Part shown: positions 1-15,490 of the stretch, piece after piece
Layout: the number at the start of each line of letters is the position of its first letter
Numbering within the stretch: position 1 is the stretch's first letter
NCBI RefSeq assembly: GCF_004193775.1
Contig: NC_041004.1
Coordinates: 1,240,001 to 1,304,000, forward strand
Source: Glycine soja
Lineage: Eukaryota > Streptophyta > Magnoliopsida > Fabales > Fabaceae
DNA length: 64,000 bases
Reading direction: 5' to 3'
Translations under genes and position numbers: made by a program
The notes under the pieces: generated by a model
Database searches by the model: none
Seen by the model: only the letters and a program-made list of their open reading frames with translations
Told to the model about the DNA's origin: nothing

Positions 1-3523
<3,523 letters not shown>

Positions 3524-3646
3524 TAGAACTTATGATTTTTTATTTCGAATTCTGTATTTCGATTCTACTCTTGATGTAAATTTGACACATGCCCTTTCGT
3601 GGCAATTTTACTGTTATCGCCATTTTTATGTTTCCATTACTTCTGT

Positions 3647-6600
3647 CTATTCTATGCTTATTTTAACTTCGAGCAATGTTGGTTTATATTTTTTCAAATA
3701 TTTACCATTTATACTCAAAGTACGTTTCTGAGGGGTTAATTCCTCTAATTCATAAGCACCATTCGAATAGATCTGAATTATTTTAAACGGTCCTTCCCAA
3801 TTTGGGGACCATTTGCCCAAGGCTCGATCCTTACTATCCATGGGCAGGATAACCTTCCAAACTAAATCTCCAACATTAAAAGTTTTTGACTTCACTTTCT
3901 TATTATAAGCTTTAGCAACTCTTTCTTTTTGTTTAGTCAAAACTTCTAATGCTCTTAATCTCTCCTCGTCTAAATCAACTAACTCATCTGACATCATTTT
4001 CCAATAATGGTCGATTGGAATGTCCATTTGTTTTTGTACTCTGGCTGATTGCAAATGTATTTCGACCGGAAGTACAGCATCGTGCCCATAAGTCAGTCGA
4101 AATGGGGTAGTATTAGTTGATTCCTTAGGAGAATTTCTACATGCCCATAGAACTTGATCTAACGTTTTATTCCAATTTCTTGGCTTTTGGGCAATGTGTT
4201 TTTTAATCAAGTTAATTACAATCTTATTGGCTGCTTCGACCTGACCATTTGCTTGCGCGTAATATGGTGTTGAGGTTAATAATCGAAAGCCAGTTTTTTG
4301 GGCAAATTCTTTCATTTTTCGTCCAGTAAAAACTGAACCTTGATCAGTGGTAATTGTTTCAGGAATACCAAACCTATAAATGATATAATTTTGAATGAAA
4401 CTAATTACCGCTTCCTGATCAACATTTGGCAAAGGGACTGCTTCGATCCATTTTGTAAAGTAATCGATACCAACTATAATATAACGCTGGTTCTTAGAAG
4501 AGGCAGGCTTGATTTCACCAATTAAGTCCAAAGCCCATCCTCTGAAAGGCCAAGGTTTGATTATGGAGTGTAACTCACTAGCAGGTACATGCTGTATCCC
4601 TGCATGCTTTTGGCATTCTTGACAGCCTTTAGCAAATTCTATACAGTCTTTTAACATCGAAGGCCAATACAAACCTTGTCGAAATAAAAGCCATTTCATT
4701 TTATGGCCTGCTTGATGTGATCCACAAGCCCACTGTGAACATGGGAAACTGCCAAGTATGCTTCTGATTCACTTAGACATTTTAGCAACACTCCTTCTGC
4801 AGTCTTTTTGAACAAATCATTCCCCACAATCACGTAATTTAAAGCCCTATATTTGATCTTTCGAGCCACATTGCCTATTGGATTTTCCAAATATTCAATA
4901 ATGGACTTTCTCCAATCATTATCTAACATATTGTCAATGGCCAAAATTTGAATTTTTTCCTGAAGATCATTCATACTTTCATCTTTATTATTTTGTGGTG
5001 TACTTGCCCCCACAAGTTTTGGCATTGGCAATTTAGTGCTTAATGGCTCTAGTAACACCAGTTTATCTTTTATTTCGATCAACTGAGTTAGTTTTTCCTT
5101 CGACATTTTGTACCCTGAAGCTATTTGGGCTAAATCATTTGCTTCTTGGTTTTCTAGTCGAGGTATATGCTCAATGTTAATGTAATCGAAATGATTCAGA
5201 AGAGAACTGGCCATAACAAAATATTTTGCTAAGTGTTCATTAACACATTTGTATTCTTGTGTTAATTGCTTCACTACTAATTCTGAATCACCCCTTATGT
5301 TAACATTTCTTGCCCCCAGGCTAATTAAAATTTCAAGGCCTGTAATTAGAGCCTCATACTCAGCCTCATTATTAGAACAAAGCCCTTTGATTTTATATTT
5401 GAATTTAGTTGGAACTTTATTGGGGGATATTATTAAAACTCCAATTCCAGTTCCATATTTGTGTTTCGAACCATCGAAATACAAAATCCAAGGCTCTGTA
5501 TCGACATAGTCTTGCGGCATTTCGATCAATGAGTGATCTACAATAAAATCAGCCACAATTTGACCCTTAACAGATTTCAAAGGCTTGTATGTTAAAGAAT
5601 ATTCTTTAAGGCTAAAGCCCATTTTCCAATTCTACTGTGTAAAATAGGTTTTGACAACATGTGTTTAATAATATCATAATGAGAATACACATAAACATCA
5701 ACAGGCTTTATATATTGCTTAAGTTTTGCACAAGAGAAATACAGACAAAGACAAAGTTTTTCTATGGCCGTATATCTAGTTTCTGCATCATTTAGTACAC
5801 GACTAAGATAATAAATTGCATGTTCTATGCCATCATCATCTTCCTGAGCCAACATGCTACCAATGGTCTTGTCAGACGCAGCAATATACAACTTCATAGT
5901 CTTGTTTCGACTAGGAGGCATTAACGCAGGAGGCTTGATCAGATATTCTTTAATTTCATCGAAAGCCTTTTGATGCTCTTCATTCCATTTGAATGGTTCA
6001 TCTTTCTTGAGTCGAAGTAATGGCGAAAAAATTTGAGCTTTGCCACTTAGATTCGAAATGAATCGCCTCAAGAAGTTGATTTTTCCTAGCAAAGACTGAA
6101 GCTGTTTTTTGGTCGAAGGAGGCTTCGTCTCAAAAATAGCCTTTGTCTTATTTTGATTTATCTCAATGCCCTTTTTATGTACCACAAATCCCAGGAAATC
6201 TCCTGCACGCACACAAAAAGCACACTTTAATGGATTCATTTTTAATCCATGTTTCCTCATTCGTTCGAAAGATTGCCTAAGATAATCCAAATGGCTATCT
6301 TCTGAGGAGGATTTGATGATTATATCATCAATATAAATTTGCATAAATGTGTCAATAAAATCATGAAACATGGAATTCATGGCCCTTTGATAAGTGGCCC
6401 CAGCATTTTTCAACCCAAAGGGCATAACCACCCATTCATAAGTGCCTAAAGCACCAGGGCATCGAAATGCTGTTTTCGACACATCATTTTCAGCAATAAA
6501 TATTTGGTTATAACCAGAATAACCATCTAACATGCTCAAAAATTCGAAACCAGCTGCCGAATCTACCAACATTTCCGCTACTGGCATAGCATATTCATCT

Positions 6601-7229
6601 TTAGGTGTAGCATTATTTAAATCCCTAAAATCTATGCATACTCTAAGAGTTCCATTCTTTTTAATGACAGGGACTATATTTGCTAACCATTCGACATACC
6701 TGGCAGCCCTGATGAATTTACACCTCAGCAGCCTTTCGATCTCTTCCTTAATCTTGGACATGATTTCTGGTGCGAATCTTCTTGGTAGTTGTTTTACTGG
6801 TCTTTTTCCCTCCTTAATAGGTAATTTCATTTCGACCATTTCTCTGCTTAACCCAGGCATTTCGTGGTAGTCCCAAGCAAAACAGTCTTTAAACTCTCTA
6901 AGAAGAGGCACCAGCTTTTCTTTTAAACTTGAGGTGATATTGGCACTGATATAAGTTGGCCTTTTAATCGAGCCATCTCCAATATCAACCTCTTCCAAAG
7001 GATCTTGAGCCTGCATCTTTGGCGCCTCACTTATGGGATTTTTCTCAAAACCCAGCGGCTCATCATCATAAATACAATCCAGTCTTCGATCCTTTGTTTC
7101 TTTGTTTTCATGATCTTCGATCTTGGCTTCAACTGCCATATTTTGTTGAGATTCAGCCTCAAAGGCCGTATTTAGTCTATTTTCGGCCATATAAGCCGTA
7201 ATTCTGGCCCATGCAGTGGCCTCAGTCAT
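3647..7229 (-). pseudogene. Tat-lineage pol: reverse transcriptase, RNase H, archaeal-type RNase H, integrase; two frame breaks
   Basis: The first part (7229-5592) contains RT with its YIDD active-site box and a degenerate first RNase H/connection. The second (5622-4696) contains a complete second RNase H with the acidic residues in YFDGSK, NNEAEYEAL and RGDSELV, typical of the extra archaeal-type RNase H of Tat elements. The third (4699-3647) contains integrase with C-x2-C zinc ligands (CQEC) and the D, D, E residues in ALDLIG, TDQGS and GQVEAANK. Frames change at about 5605-5609 and 4726-4728, each explained by loss of a single base in a short run. The length fits: 3583 bases is two short of a multiple of three. 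All catalytic residues I could check are present, so the breaks look recent. The ATG at 7229 is the likely pol start; the frame is also open upstream to about 7391, overlapping gag. Confidence 0.85.
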
Positions 7230-7230
7230 A

Positions 7231-10200
7231 TTAATCTTCGTATGTATTCCACCCAGTTGGTGGAATGACTCCATCTTCAGAGGGAACAGCATCAATTTCC
7301 TCCCTCTCCCATATAAACCCATAGGTAGGATGGAGTTTGACAGAGTGGACAACATTGTCACTCGATTCGACAACAGCCTCCTTGTCACCACAAGGTGCTA
7401 TGTTAGCCAACTTTTTGTCAAAGGTTTGTGCAGTAACATTATCGACCTCTGACTTATAGAAGCTTTGATCCGCCTCTATATTTTCCACAATCCCATCCTC
7501 CCTCCAGATAATGAGCTTCTGGTGAAGGGTAGATGGCACAGCCCCAACTCCATGAATCCACTCCCTTCCTAATAGCAAGTTAAAATTAGCCTTAGACTGT
7601 ATCACCAGGAAAAGAGTTGGTCGAACTACACTGCCTACAGCAACATCTACTTGAATGGCTCCCAAAGAATAGCCAGTTTTACCCTCATAATTCGAAAGCA
7701 CAATGTTGTGGGCAGATAGATCTGTGTCATGTTTCCCGATCTTGTAGAGCATAGATCGAGGCATTAAGTTGACAGCCGCTCCTCCATCAATGAGCACTTT
7801 GTTGATTCCAACATTCTCAACTTTTGCCCTGATGAAAAGAGGTTTGAGATGACTTTTCATCTGAAAATCTGGCTTTTCGAAATAAGCTAATTGCTCTTCC
7901 ACACAGCCATTATTCATAACATAGTAACATACTGGCTTTGGGTCAGCCATATCAAAATGATCGAACTCACTTTCGATCTCAGTAACTTCAGATTGGACAT
8001 CATATTCAGATGGCAAGATGGATACCACACAGATGACATCGAAATCTGGCTCAGAATCCAGTAGATCCTCATCCTCCATCTTGTCTTCATCCACTGGAGG
8101 CAGGAGTCTCTCCTTTACCGGCCTCCTAGATACTTCTTTATATTGGCCCATTTGCGGGTTCTGCTGGGCCAACTTCTTCTGACGCTGGAACCTACGCCAT
8201 TGGGTCCTCGTCATAGGATTCTTTCCTTTGTAATTGTTCCTATACGAGTACCTATTGGCCTTCTGTGGGCCAATTTGCTTCGTTCCACTCGAACCACCTA
8301 CTTCCATAATCCCTTTGTTGAACCTTATGAGTCCCTGGTGCATCCATTTTTCGACCGGCACTGAACCAGGAGGAACGAAAGTATTCCTTCGACCCGACTT
8401 CTGATTAGTATTCGACTGCACCATAACTCCTTTGCCTTTATCGAAACGTTGGTTCTGCCTTGCCCCCTTATTAACAACTTGGTATTTCTTGAGGCCCTCA
8501 GTAGCCTCCTTATCACATACTGCACTGCAGCGAGGGCAAAGCATCACAATCTTGTTTTCGAGTTTGCATCTGTTCAAGAAATCAATTAACTCCTCCTCAG
8601 CCTGAGGATAAACAACCTTCATCTGTTCGTTGTAATCCTCTTCAGATACATCCTGAACTTGCACATGGGACACCTCCATTGTTTCGACCATCATTATTTC
8701 TTGGGGCTCCGCATAGAGAGTTTCGGCAGCTTTGGATGTTTCAGCATTTGCCTGAACAACCTTTGGTTTCTCACCAAATTTTAGCCTTCCTTCGTCAAGA
8801 GCCTTTTGAACCAAATCCCTGAAAAGAACACAACGTGAGGTTTTATGGCCAAGGAAATTATGAAATTTACAATAACCCCTTTTTTTCTGTTGTTCGATTG
8901 GGGGTACTCTCAAGCCCTTAGGAACAACAATCTGGCCATCTGTGACTAATAAATCAAATATTTCATCACATTTAGTTATGTCAAATGTATAAGTTTTAGA
9001 CACAAATTTATCATTTTTAGGTTCAACAGGGTTTTTTCCATTGGAAGGTCTAAGGAGTTTACAAACATAAGGAGGTCCAGGTTTTAATTCTGCTAAATCA
9101 ACCTCACTGTCTTCGATATCTTCATATATAATATCGAACTCCTGGTCACTGTCATTGGTTTCGATATAAGCAACCTTTTCCTTCTTGTGGAATTTAGAAT
9201 TTCTAGCCTTTTCGGCCTTCAACCGTTCGAGTTGTCGAACTCTATCAGCCAATTGAGCCATATCCCTTAAATACTGGGTATCTAATTTCTTTCTAATCGA
9301 ATAGTCTAGGCCACCAGCAGCCATTTCGACTAATTCATGTTCAGGGACTTGGGTGAAACACCTTGCCTTTAAGAGTCTGAATCTGTTCAAATAATCATCA
9401 ATTGATTCAAGTGCCTTGCGTCGAACGCTGGCTAACTCTTTAAGGCTGATCTTAGACTGTCCCATATAAAATTGCTCATGGAAAATCCTTTCCAATTGGT
9501 TCCAATTATGTATGGAATGAGGAGGAAGGGTTGTAAACCATGTAAAAGCATTTTTAGTCAAGGAACTAGGGAAAAATTTCATTCTTAAATTTTCATTATT
9601 AGCCAAATCCCCTGCTTCGACCAAATATCTAGCAACGTGTTCGACAGTGGACTCATTTGTCTCTCCCGCAAACTTGGTAAACTTAGGGATTTTCACACCC
9701 CTTGGTAATTCTGTCTGTAACACATACTCAGATAATGGAGACACAAAATTAGGCCTGTGTAAGCCTAAGTTCAAACCATTCTGCACCAAAATCGTTTCGA
9801 CCATTTGGGCCAGGTTATTCTGCCTATCGAAACGGTTTTGTTGAATATTCCCTATTACTTCATCAGCATTTTGGTTTCTATTTACCAATACTATACCAGG
9901 GTTTGGTTCGACCTGTTGGACTGGTGGCTCTATGCGTGCCGCTGGTTGTGGTGCTTGAGCCATTTGCATCCCGGGATTGTTAGGCATCTGTATCTCTTGG
10001 ACAGGCGCCTGTATTTGGATCTGTCGAATTGGTGGTTGTTGTATGGGTGGTGCCCCAAAAAAGTCAGCAATTCGACTTATTTGATTTGTTAACGTTTGGT
10101 AACTGTCATTTGTATTTTGAATTAAAGGGTTAATAACAGTTCCTATTTGTTGTGTTAACATGTTAACCATATCATGGTTACTTTCATCCATTTGTTGTCT

Positions 10201-10710
10201 GAGTGACAAAACGGATGTATTAGTTAAATGTTGCGGAATTACCCTACCTTGATTGCCCGCTACAGATCCTGATGGAGAGGACATATTAAGATTCTCTATG
10301 TTTGGTTGAGAATTTTGCAACCCTACCATCAAAGATGTAGGCATGCCATATAGAGGGTTTTGAGGCGGTCGAAAGGGACTTCCACTGGGATTCCCTAAAC
10401 TAGGGTTGTTCCAAGGGGCAAAAGCAGACGCTGACGTGGTCGAACTTGCCAACGTCATGTTGGTCATGGGAGAGGTTACCCCTGTCTGATTCATAACCGT
10501 CGAAGCGGTTGAACTAATCGTGCCAACAGTTTGGTCAGGAATTGGTCCTATACCAGAATTTATATTGGCATTACTGACAGATGTTTGCGTTGGTTGCCCC
10601 TCCATATTTGGAAGGTCATTGTTTCGATTGCTTGGGGGTGGTCTAGCCATCCTTGTACGAGTTTTGAATTCTGTTAAGTGTGGAACAGATTTCCCACTTC
10701 TTAAATGCAT
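7231..10710 (-). CDS. Tat-lineage gag with aspartic protease
   Basis: Open frame of 1159 codons from the ATG at 10710; the frame is open a few codons further upstream but without ATG. The first 300 residues are low-complexity and rich in N, Q, P and S. A retrotransposon gag (capsid) domain follows at roughly residues 350-510, including FTWFTTLPPHSI and a long basic helix. A zinc-knuckle-like C-x2-H-x4-H-x4-C is seen in CKFHNFLGHKTSRC near residue 640. The protease lies at roughly 950-1080, with LIDGGAAVNLMP as the active-site motif (D-G-G instead of the usual D-S/T-G, common in this lineage) and LLLGREW as the downstream motif. It packages and processes the element's RNA and proteins. The stop codon is one base upstream of the pol ATG, in a different frame. 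No frame break was seen in this ORF. Confidence 0.88.
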   Translation of the reverse strand: MHLRSGKSVPHLTEFKTRTRMARPPPSNRNNDLPNMEGQPTQTSVSNANINSGIGPIPDQTVGTISSTASTVMNQTGVTSPMTNMTLASSTTSASAFAPWNNPSLGNPSGSPFRPPQNPLYGMPTSLMVGLQNSQPNIENLNMSSPSGSVAGNQGRVIPQHLTNTSVLSLRQQMDESNHDMVNMLTQQIGTVINPLIQNTNDSYQTLTNQISRIADFFGAPPIQQPPIRQIQIQAPVQEIQMPNNPGMQMAQAPQPAARIEPPVQQVEPNPGIVLVNRNQNADEVIGNIQQNRFDRQNNLAQMVETILVQNGLNLGLHRPNFVSPLSEYVLQTELPRGVKIPKFTKFAGETNESTVEHVARYLVEAGDLANNENLRMKFFPSSLTKNAFTWFTTLPPHSIHNWNQLERIFHEQFYMGQSKISLKELASVRRKALESIDDYLNRFRLLKARCFTQVPEHELVEMAAGGLDYSIRKKLDTQYLRDMAQLADRVRQLERLKAEKARNSKFHKKEKVAYIETNDSDQEFDIIYEDIEDSEVDLAELKPGPPYVCKLLRPSNGKNPVEPKNDKFVSKTYTFDITKCDEIFDLLVTDGQIVVPKGLRVPPIEQQKKRGYCKFHNFLGHKTSRCVLFRDLVQKALDEGRLKFGEKPKVVQANAETSKAAETLYAEPQEIMMVETMEVSHVQVQDVSEEDYNEQMKVVYPQAEEELIDFLNRCKLENKIVMLCPRCSAVCDKEATEGLKKYQVVNKGARQNQRFDKGKGVMVQSNTNQKSGRRNTFVPPGSVPVEKWMHQGLIRFNKGIMEVGGSSGTKQIGPQKANRYSYRNNYKGKNPMTRTQWRRFQRQKKLAQQNPQMGQYKEVSRRPVKERLLPPVDEDKMEDEDLLDSEPDFDVICVVSILPSEYDVQSEVTEIESEFDHFDMADPKPVCYYVMNNGCVEEQLAYFEKPDFQMKSHLKPLFIRAKVENVGINKVLIDGGAAVNLMPRSMLYKIGKHDTDLSAHNIVLSNYEGKTGYSLGAIQVDVAVGSVVRPTLFLVIQSKANFNLLLGREWIHGVGAVPSTLHQKLIIWREDGIVENIEADQSFYKSEVDNVTAQTFDKKLANIAPCGDKEAVVESSDNVVHSVKLHPTYGFIWEREEIDAVPSEDGVIPPTGWNTYED

Positions 10711-10798
10711 ACAAAAAATCAAAACAATTAAGAAGGCAATAAACCAACTGCAACAAACAACTTTAAAAATAATTTAAAATCAAAACACGCAATTGACC

Positions 10799-10817
10799 GG
10801 TCCCACTGGGCGTGCCA
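10799..10817 (-). other. Primer-binding site of the Tat element
   Basis: Read on the minus strand, TGGCACGCCCAGTGGGACC begins three bases after the CA that ends the 5' LTR. The TGG start fits pairing with the CCA end of a tRNA. I could not match the rest to a specific plant tRNA from memory. Confidence 0.75.
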
Positions 10818-10820
10818 ATT

Positions 10821-11759
10821 TGTTTACGCTGGAATTTGGTAAACAACCGCTAGTCTAAGTTAATTGCTTGCGAGACCAACTAGTGAATCTCAGGAGCATG
10901 TCATTTGCGTGTTTGCTTTAAACATAAACCGTTAATGTTCATCATTGCAACAAACACTCACTGGTTCGAAATTTGCAGAAAGTAAAATTGTTTAACAGAA
11001 ATCGAAATGCTGGAAATAACTAGGCAAGGAAAAGAAAATTCTTTGACAGAATCGAAAGGCTGGAAGTAAATTAACAAGGGAGGAAAATTGCAGAATGTAA
11101 AGGAGCAGTAAGTTCACTCGATCGAATGAACCATTTAAAAGACAGGAATTCTAAAGTGAAGCGTAAATTGCATTGCATTCGAAATGTAAAGTTTGCAGAA
11201 ATTTAAAATGGTTCACAAACAAACATACATTCTCCTTGTGTACTCGTTTCTCTCTGCGCTGGATACTTTGAGTGTATAAGGATTCTGTAGAAATGATTTG
11301 CGACCCTGAAATCTGACTAAAAAACTGCTATATATAGATTTTCGAAAATAAACTGCCCTAACGGTCGAACGCTATCCTAACGCCAAGTGTCCTGCTACGT
11401 ACACCTTGCATAACCGCTCCCTAGAACGGTTATCCACATTACTCGAGATCGAACTGATTTGGTGAAGATTTGTTCAGAAATTACGCTAAGTCCAGAACTC
11501 TTGCTGCCTCGACTTCGACTCGTCCATACACCAGTTCGAATTGCCCAATAGCTCGAAGTCCTCTTTCTTGTCTTAGCTTTGTACTTCGTAAATACTTCTT
11601 TGAACCTGGGAATTCCTTCTTAAAGATTCTCCTCTCTTTTCGATTCGAGCAGGTCCTGACCAGACTCTTGCTCTGTAATATGCTTCGAAACTCGAGACGA
11701 CATCTAATGCATACTTAGAGCATATTTTAGCTCGTCGAAAATATGGGCTAACACCAACA
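10821..11759 (-). repeat. 5' LTR of the Tat element
   Basis: A 939-bp block bounded by TG and CA. On the minus strand it starts TGTTGGTGTTAGCCC and ends GCGTAAACA, followed by the primer-binding site. It is dense in TCGA tetranucleotides, like the rest of the element. The partner LTR is outside the window, so the ends are inferred from the TG/CA and PBS positions only. Confidence 0.78.
11328..11337 (-). promoter_or_regulatory. Probable TATA box of the LTR promoter
   Basis: The palindromic string CTATATATAG lies in the middle of the LTR, the only strong TATA-like string there. Minus-strand transcription would start about 30 bases below it, leaving about 470 bases of R/U5 before the PBS. Confidence 0.5.
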
Positions 11760-12945
11760 AAAAAGTGGTGAATTTGATGTTACCGTCTTCCATTACAAAA
11801 TGCCAATTACAGCATTTCAAGTTTCAACCGTATTCCGAATCCTAAGTTCCTAATATCTGTATTCAATTTGGAGAAGTAACATAAAATATTTACTATATAG
11901 TAACATGGGTGGCTGTGTTATTAACGTTGGGAACAAAAAAAAATCGACTTCGTTTCTGATCTACTAATTCTAATCTGAACACAATATTTGTGAAGAATAT
12001 GAGGATCAATAAATAGATCATAAGTCAGGATGGTTCTATTATATTATGCTGATGACTATGCATCATATTATCATTATGCCAAATAATTTGTCGGATCGGA
12101 ACATGTGTTCCAAGGTCAAGGGAACACTTAATTGATTTATTAAATACTTCCATTAAATATTACAAAAAAAATCTTTGAATCTTAATGTGCCAAACGGGGC
12201 CCTCCATAGAGAAATACTACAAATTAAAATTAAGATTAGCACCGGAGATAGAATCAAGAATGTAATATTCTCTTGTTTTCCTTACTTATAAGATATTTTT
12301 TAATTAATTCACATCTCTTAAAAAATGATTAATTTAATAAATCATATTAAATATGTTAATTATAAGATCTTTTTTTCTTATCTTTCTACTCACTTAATTG
12401 ATTCTCATTAATTTTTTGAGAGAGAATCTATTCATACTATTAAGTTGTTACCACAATTGATGATTTGGAAGAAGATAAACATTTTTCTTTTGTATCTATC
12501 ACTTCTCTTTTTCTTCTTTCTGTTTTAATGTTTCTCACAGCATAACAAAATCCTATACCAAAAGAATAAATATATTATCCTTACTTTATCATTAACTATA
12601 AATTTTGTTTAAATAATATTTTTGTATAATTCATTAATATATATTTCTTTACACAATAAAATGTAATATAAAATAATATTTTCACATCTCCATTTTTAAT
12701 CGATTATTTTCAGAAACGAAGTTATTAAAGTTACTTGGCAGACAAACATAGCCTCAAAAAAATATATCTTTTCTTTTCTTACTACTCTTTTCTTTTCTTT
12801 ATATATATATATAGATCATTTAGCCAAAAAAATATGGATAACTAAAATGGTTAATTTGTACTTAATGTTTACATTAAACGATTATCATATATCATTTCAC
12901 TATGGAAATTGAAATTATTTTTCTAAATTTAATTTTTTATATTAA

Positions 12946-12993
<48 letters not shown>

Positions 12994-13632
12994 CTTTAAA
13001 TGACATTTAAATAAAAATTAATCCATAATTTCCTATCTCTTTATTTTTATATTAGCATGTTTATTTAATTTGATATTTTAATTCAGTTAAATTTATATCA
13101 TATTTTTTGCTTACAATATTTTGTTTACTATAATAATTTTAATTTACTAACAATTATATTTTAATAATTGTTTTTCAACTGAGTATTTAATCAATTCAAT
13201 TTCAAATACAAAGATCTATGTCAACCTAGATAATCCTGATTTTGCAAAGTTCAAGATAGGGTAAAATGAATTTTCTTCTCTTATTTTATTTTATTATACA
13301 CATCTTGTAACATTCAACAAACAAAATCGTTAGTTTATTATAATTCTTTGATTGATGTAGTTAAAAAATTATAAATTTTATTCTAAATATATAACTACAT
13401 GTAGAAAAAAAAATGGAGCAACACCAAATAAAAGAACTATCTTCTTCAAGTTCTAACAACATTGATCTTGACAAGAGAATGTCAACAAATAAAAGATCTT
13501 CGACATATATAGTGTCCATGAAATAGGTATCAGAATCACGAGTAGGCTAAGCTACCATGACCTTCATATTCATAATATTCAATAATACTTAATTTTTTCT
13601 TAGTTTTAACATATATAAAATAATAGGATAAT
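11760..13632. other. AT-rich intergenic DNA, no gene seen
   Basis: Strongly AT-rich with short homopolymers and a pure (AT)n microsatellite at about 12950-12991. A short ATG-started reading at 13413 with serine/asparagine codons may belong to the decayed gene that follows but ends after about 37 codons. Nothing else coding was recognised. Confidence 0.6.
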
Positions 13633-14659
13633 GTGTTCACAATTCATGCAACAATCAATGAGACTGATGATACGTTTGGTTGAAATTATGTTGCATGTGA
13701 GAAATGCCAAAAGAAAGTTACAAAATAAGAAAATCAATACACTTGTAGAGAATGCAAACAGTAATCCAAGTACCCAACAACAACAACAACAAGGTTTAAT
13801 ATTTGTATATAATGAATTATTTTTTATAACATAATTAAATAAATATTACAATTTTTAAAATCTTTTTTTAGGTTCAAGATACAATTGAAAGTCTCTAATG
13901 ACATCGGTGTAGCAACATTCACAATGTTCGATCAAGATGCACAACAAATTCTAAACAGAACAGCATCTGAACTCCTTCACACTCAAAATGCAAATAAGCC
14001 TCACATACCCCAATATTGTATACCCTTTTAAAATCAAGCTCACAACTTGAAGGAAGGATTTCAAACATATACCATCACAAGGACTTTTATCCCAAACCCA
14101 AAAAATATCATTTGGCATGATCCTCTCCTCAAAGAAATTAAACATGTAATCATATTTATAATTTATTTATATTTTTACTTCTTGTACAAAATATTAATAG
14201 TTTTTTCCTCTAATTAATATTTTTATTAAAAAAAAAGAATTCACTTCACCACAACAAATATCATCAAATGAGTTAGATGAAGAACTAATTGCAAGTCAAA
14301 ATCCAAATCTACAAGCATCCAACAAGTTAAAAGGTGCATCTTTATCATCTAATGAAGAAGTTTATCAAATCTCACAAAGTCCATTAAAAAAAAAGACAGA
14401 TAAACAAATTGTCACAAGTCAATGTCCAAAGCTACAATTATCTAAGAAGTCAAAAGATGCATCTTCATCATCAAAAAAAGAAGAAAGTCCATTAAAGAAA
14501 AATGTGAAAAAAGAATTTGTCATAAGTAAAAACTCAAAGCTACAAGCATCCAAGAAGTCAAAAGATATATCTTCATCATCAAATGAAGTTTATTCAATCT
14601 CAGAAAGTCGATTAAGGAGAAAGACGAATAAACAAAATTATTTTGACATCAAAGTTTAA
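13633..14659 (+). pseudogene. Decayed replication protein A large-subunit-like gene with repetitive basic tail
   Basis: Three pieces can be read. (1) 13633-13764 encodes a CxxC...CxxC zinc-ribbon like that in the C-terminal OB fold of RPA70 (CEKC at 13696-13707, CREC at 13744-13755), but has in-frame stops at 13681, 13726 and 13762. (2) After an intron-like gap, 13873-14028 encodes an OB-fold strand series (KVSNDIGVATFTMFDQD) ending at TAA 14029. (3) After another intron-like gap, 14237-14656 is open for 140 codons without an ATG. This last piece encodes a lysine/serine-rich tail built of about three 35-40-residue repeats containing LQASKKSKD-type motifs. RPA large subunits bind single-stranded DNA; amplified RPA-like genes are common in plants and also occur in Helitrons. 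The stops make it a pseudogene. Family assignment is from motif memory only. Confidence 0.6.
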
Positions 14660-15420
14660 AAAGGAGCACACCAAAGAAAACAAGATTCAACAATAGAGCA
14701 AAAGAAAATAAATACAAAAAGTTTATTTAAATGAACAATTTTTGGTGTTTTATTCGCATCATTCTTATGTGTTTTACCATTATGATTGACTATTTTTCTT
14801 TCATTAAATATATTTTTTTAGCTGTTTTATTATGTCAATTTCACTTTATTCTTATACTGTTCTTATAAAATTTATACAAAACATTTACTTTTATATTCAT
14901 GTTAATCAACTTTAATTGAGTGGTCAGCCTCCAATTTTAACACATTCCCTTATAAATATATTAATAAATAAAAAATATCTTAATTTATACATAATTTTTT
15001 TATCTCTTTTAACAAAAAATGATATAAAATATCATCGACAATTATATTTTTAAATTTAATTTATCAAATAAATAATTTATTTAAATATTTCTTTAATTAT
15101 TTATAAACCACACAACACCGGTATTTCTCTAGTAATTAAGAGTGTTTAGGAGAGAAAGCAATTAATACATCTAACAATTAAAAAAATAATCTTATAAAAA
15201 GAGAAAAATAAATTTTTGAAAAGGGTGTCATAATTAGAAAGCGAGAGAATATATGGGGGTAAAACTAAATTTCATTTGATTGAAGACATAATCATGAGCA
15301 TTGAATATATACGTGGTGAGATTTTAACAATGTTCATTGGATTGTAAATGAAAAATGAACTTAATTGTTATAGAATGTCTTATTTGACAAGGAGATTATG
15401 TCATTTGAGCTTGGTATCTC
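14660..15420. other. AT-rich intergenic DNA, no gene seen
   Basis: No coding segment, repeat pair or RNA gene recognised. The last 60 bases may be the old promoter of the kiwellin pseudogene. Confidence 0.5.
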
Positions 15421-15428
15421 TATAAATA
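15421..15428 (+). promoter_or_regulatory. TATA box upstream of the kiwellin pseudogene
   Basis: TATAAATA lies 70 bases before the ATG at 15491, a normal plant TATA-to-start distance, followed by an A/C-rich leader. The promoter core appears preserved although the gene is broken. Confidence 0.5.
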
Positions 15429-15490
15429 CCCATGCTGATTATACTCTCTAATTACACAACATCATTGAGAGATAAAATTAGAAGAGAACG

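Noticed and set aside
6532..6870. 112-codon plus-strand frame opposite the RT
   Set aside because: Antisense shadow of the RT domain, with no splice continuity or family motif.
13631..13834. 67-codon plus-strand open frame with poly-Q
   Set aside because: It overlaps the RPA-like remnant in another frame; the RPA frame carries the recognisable CxxC pairs, this one has no known motif.
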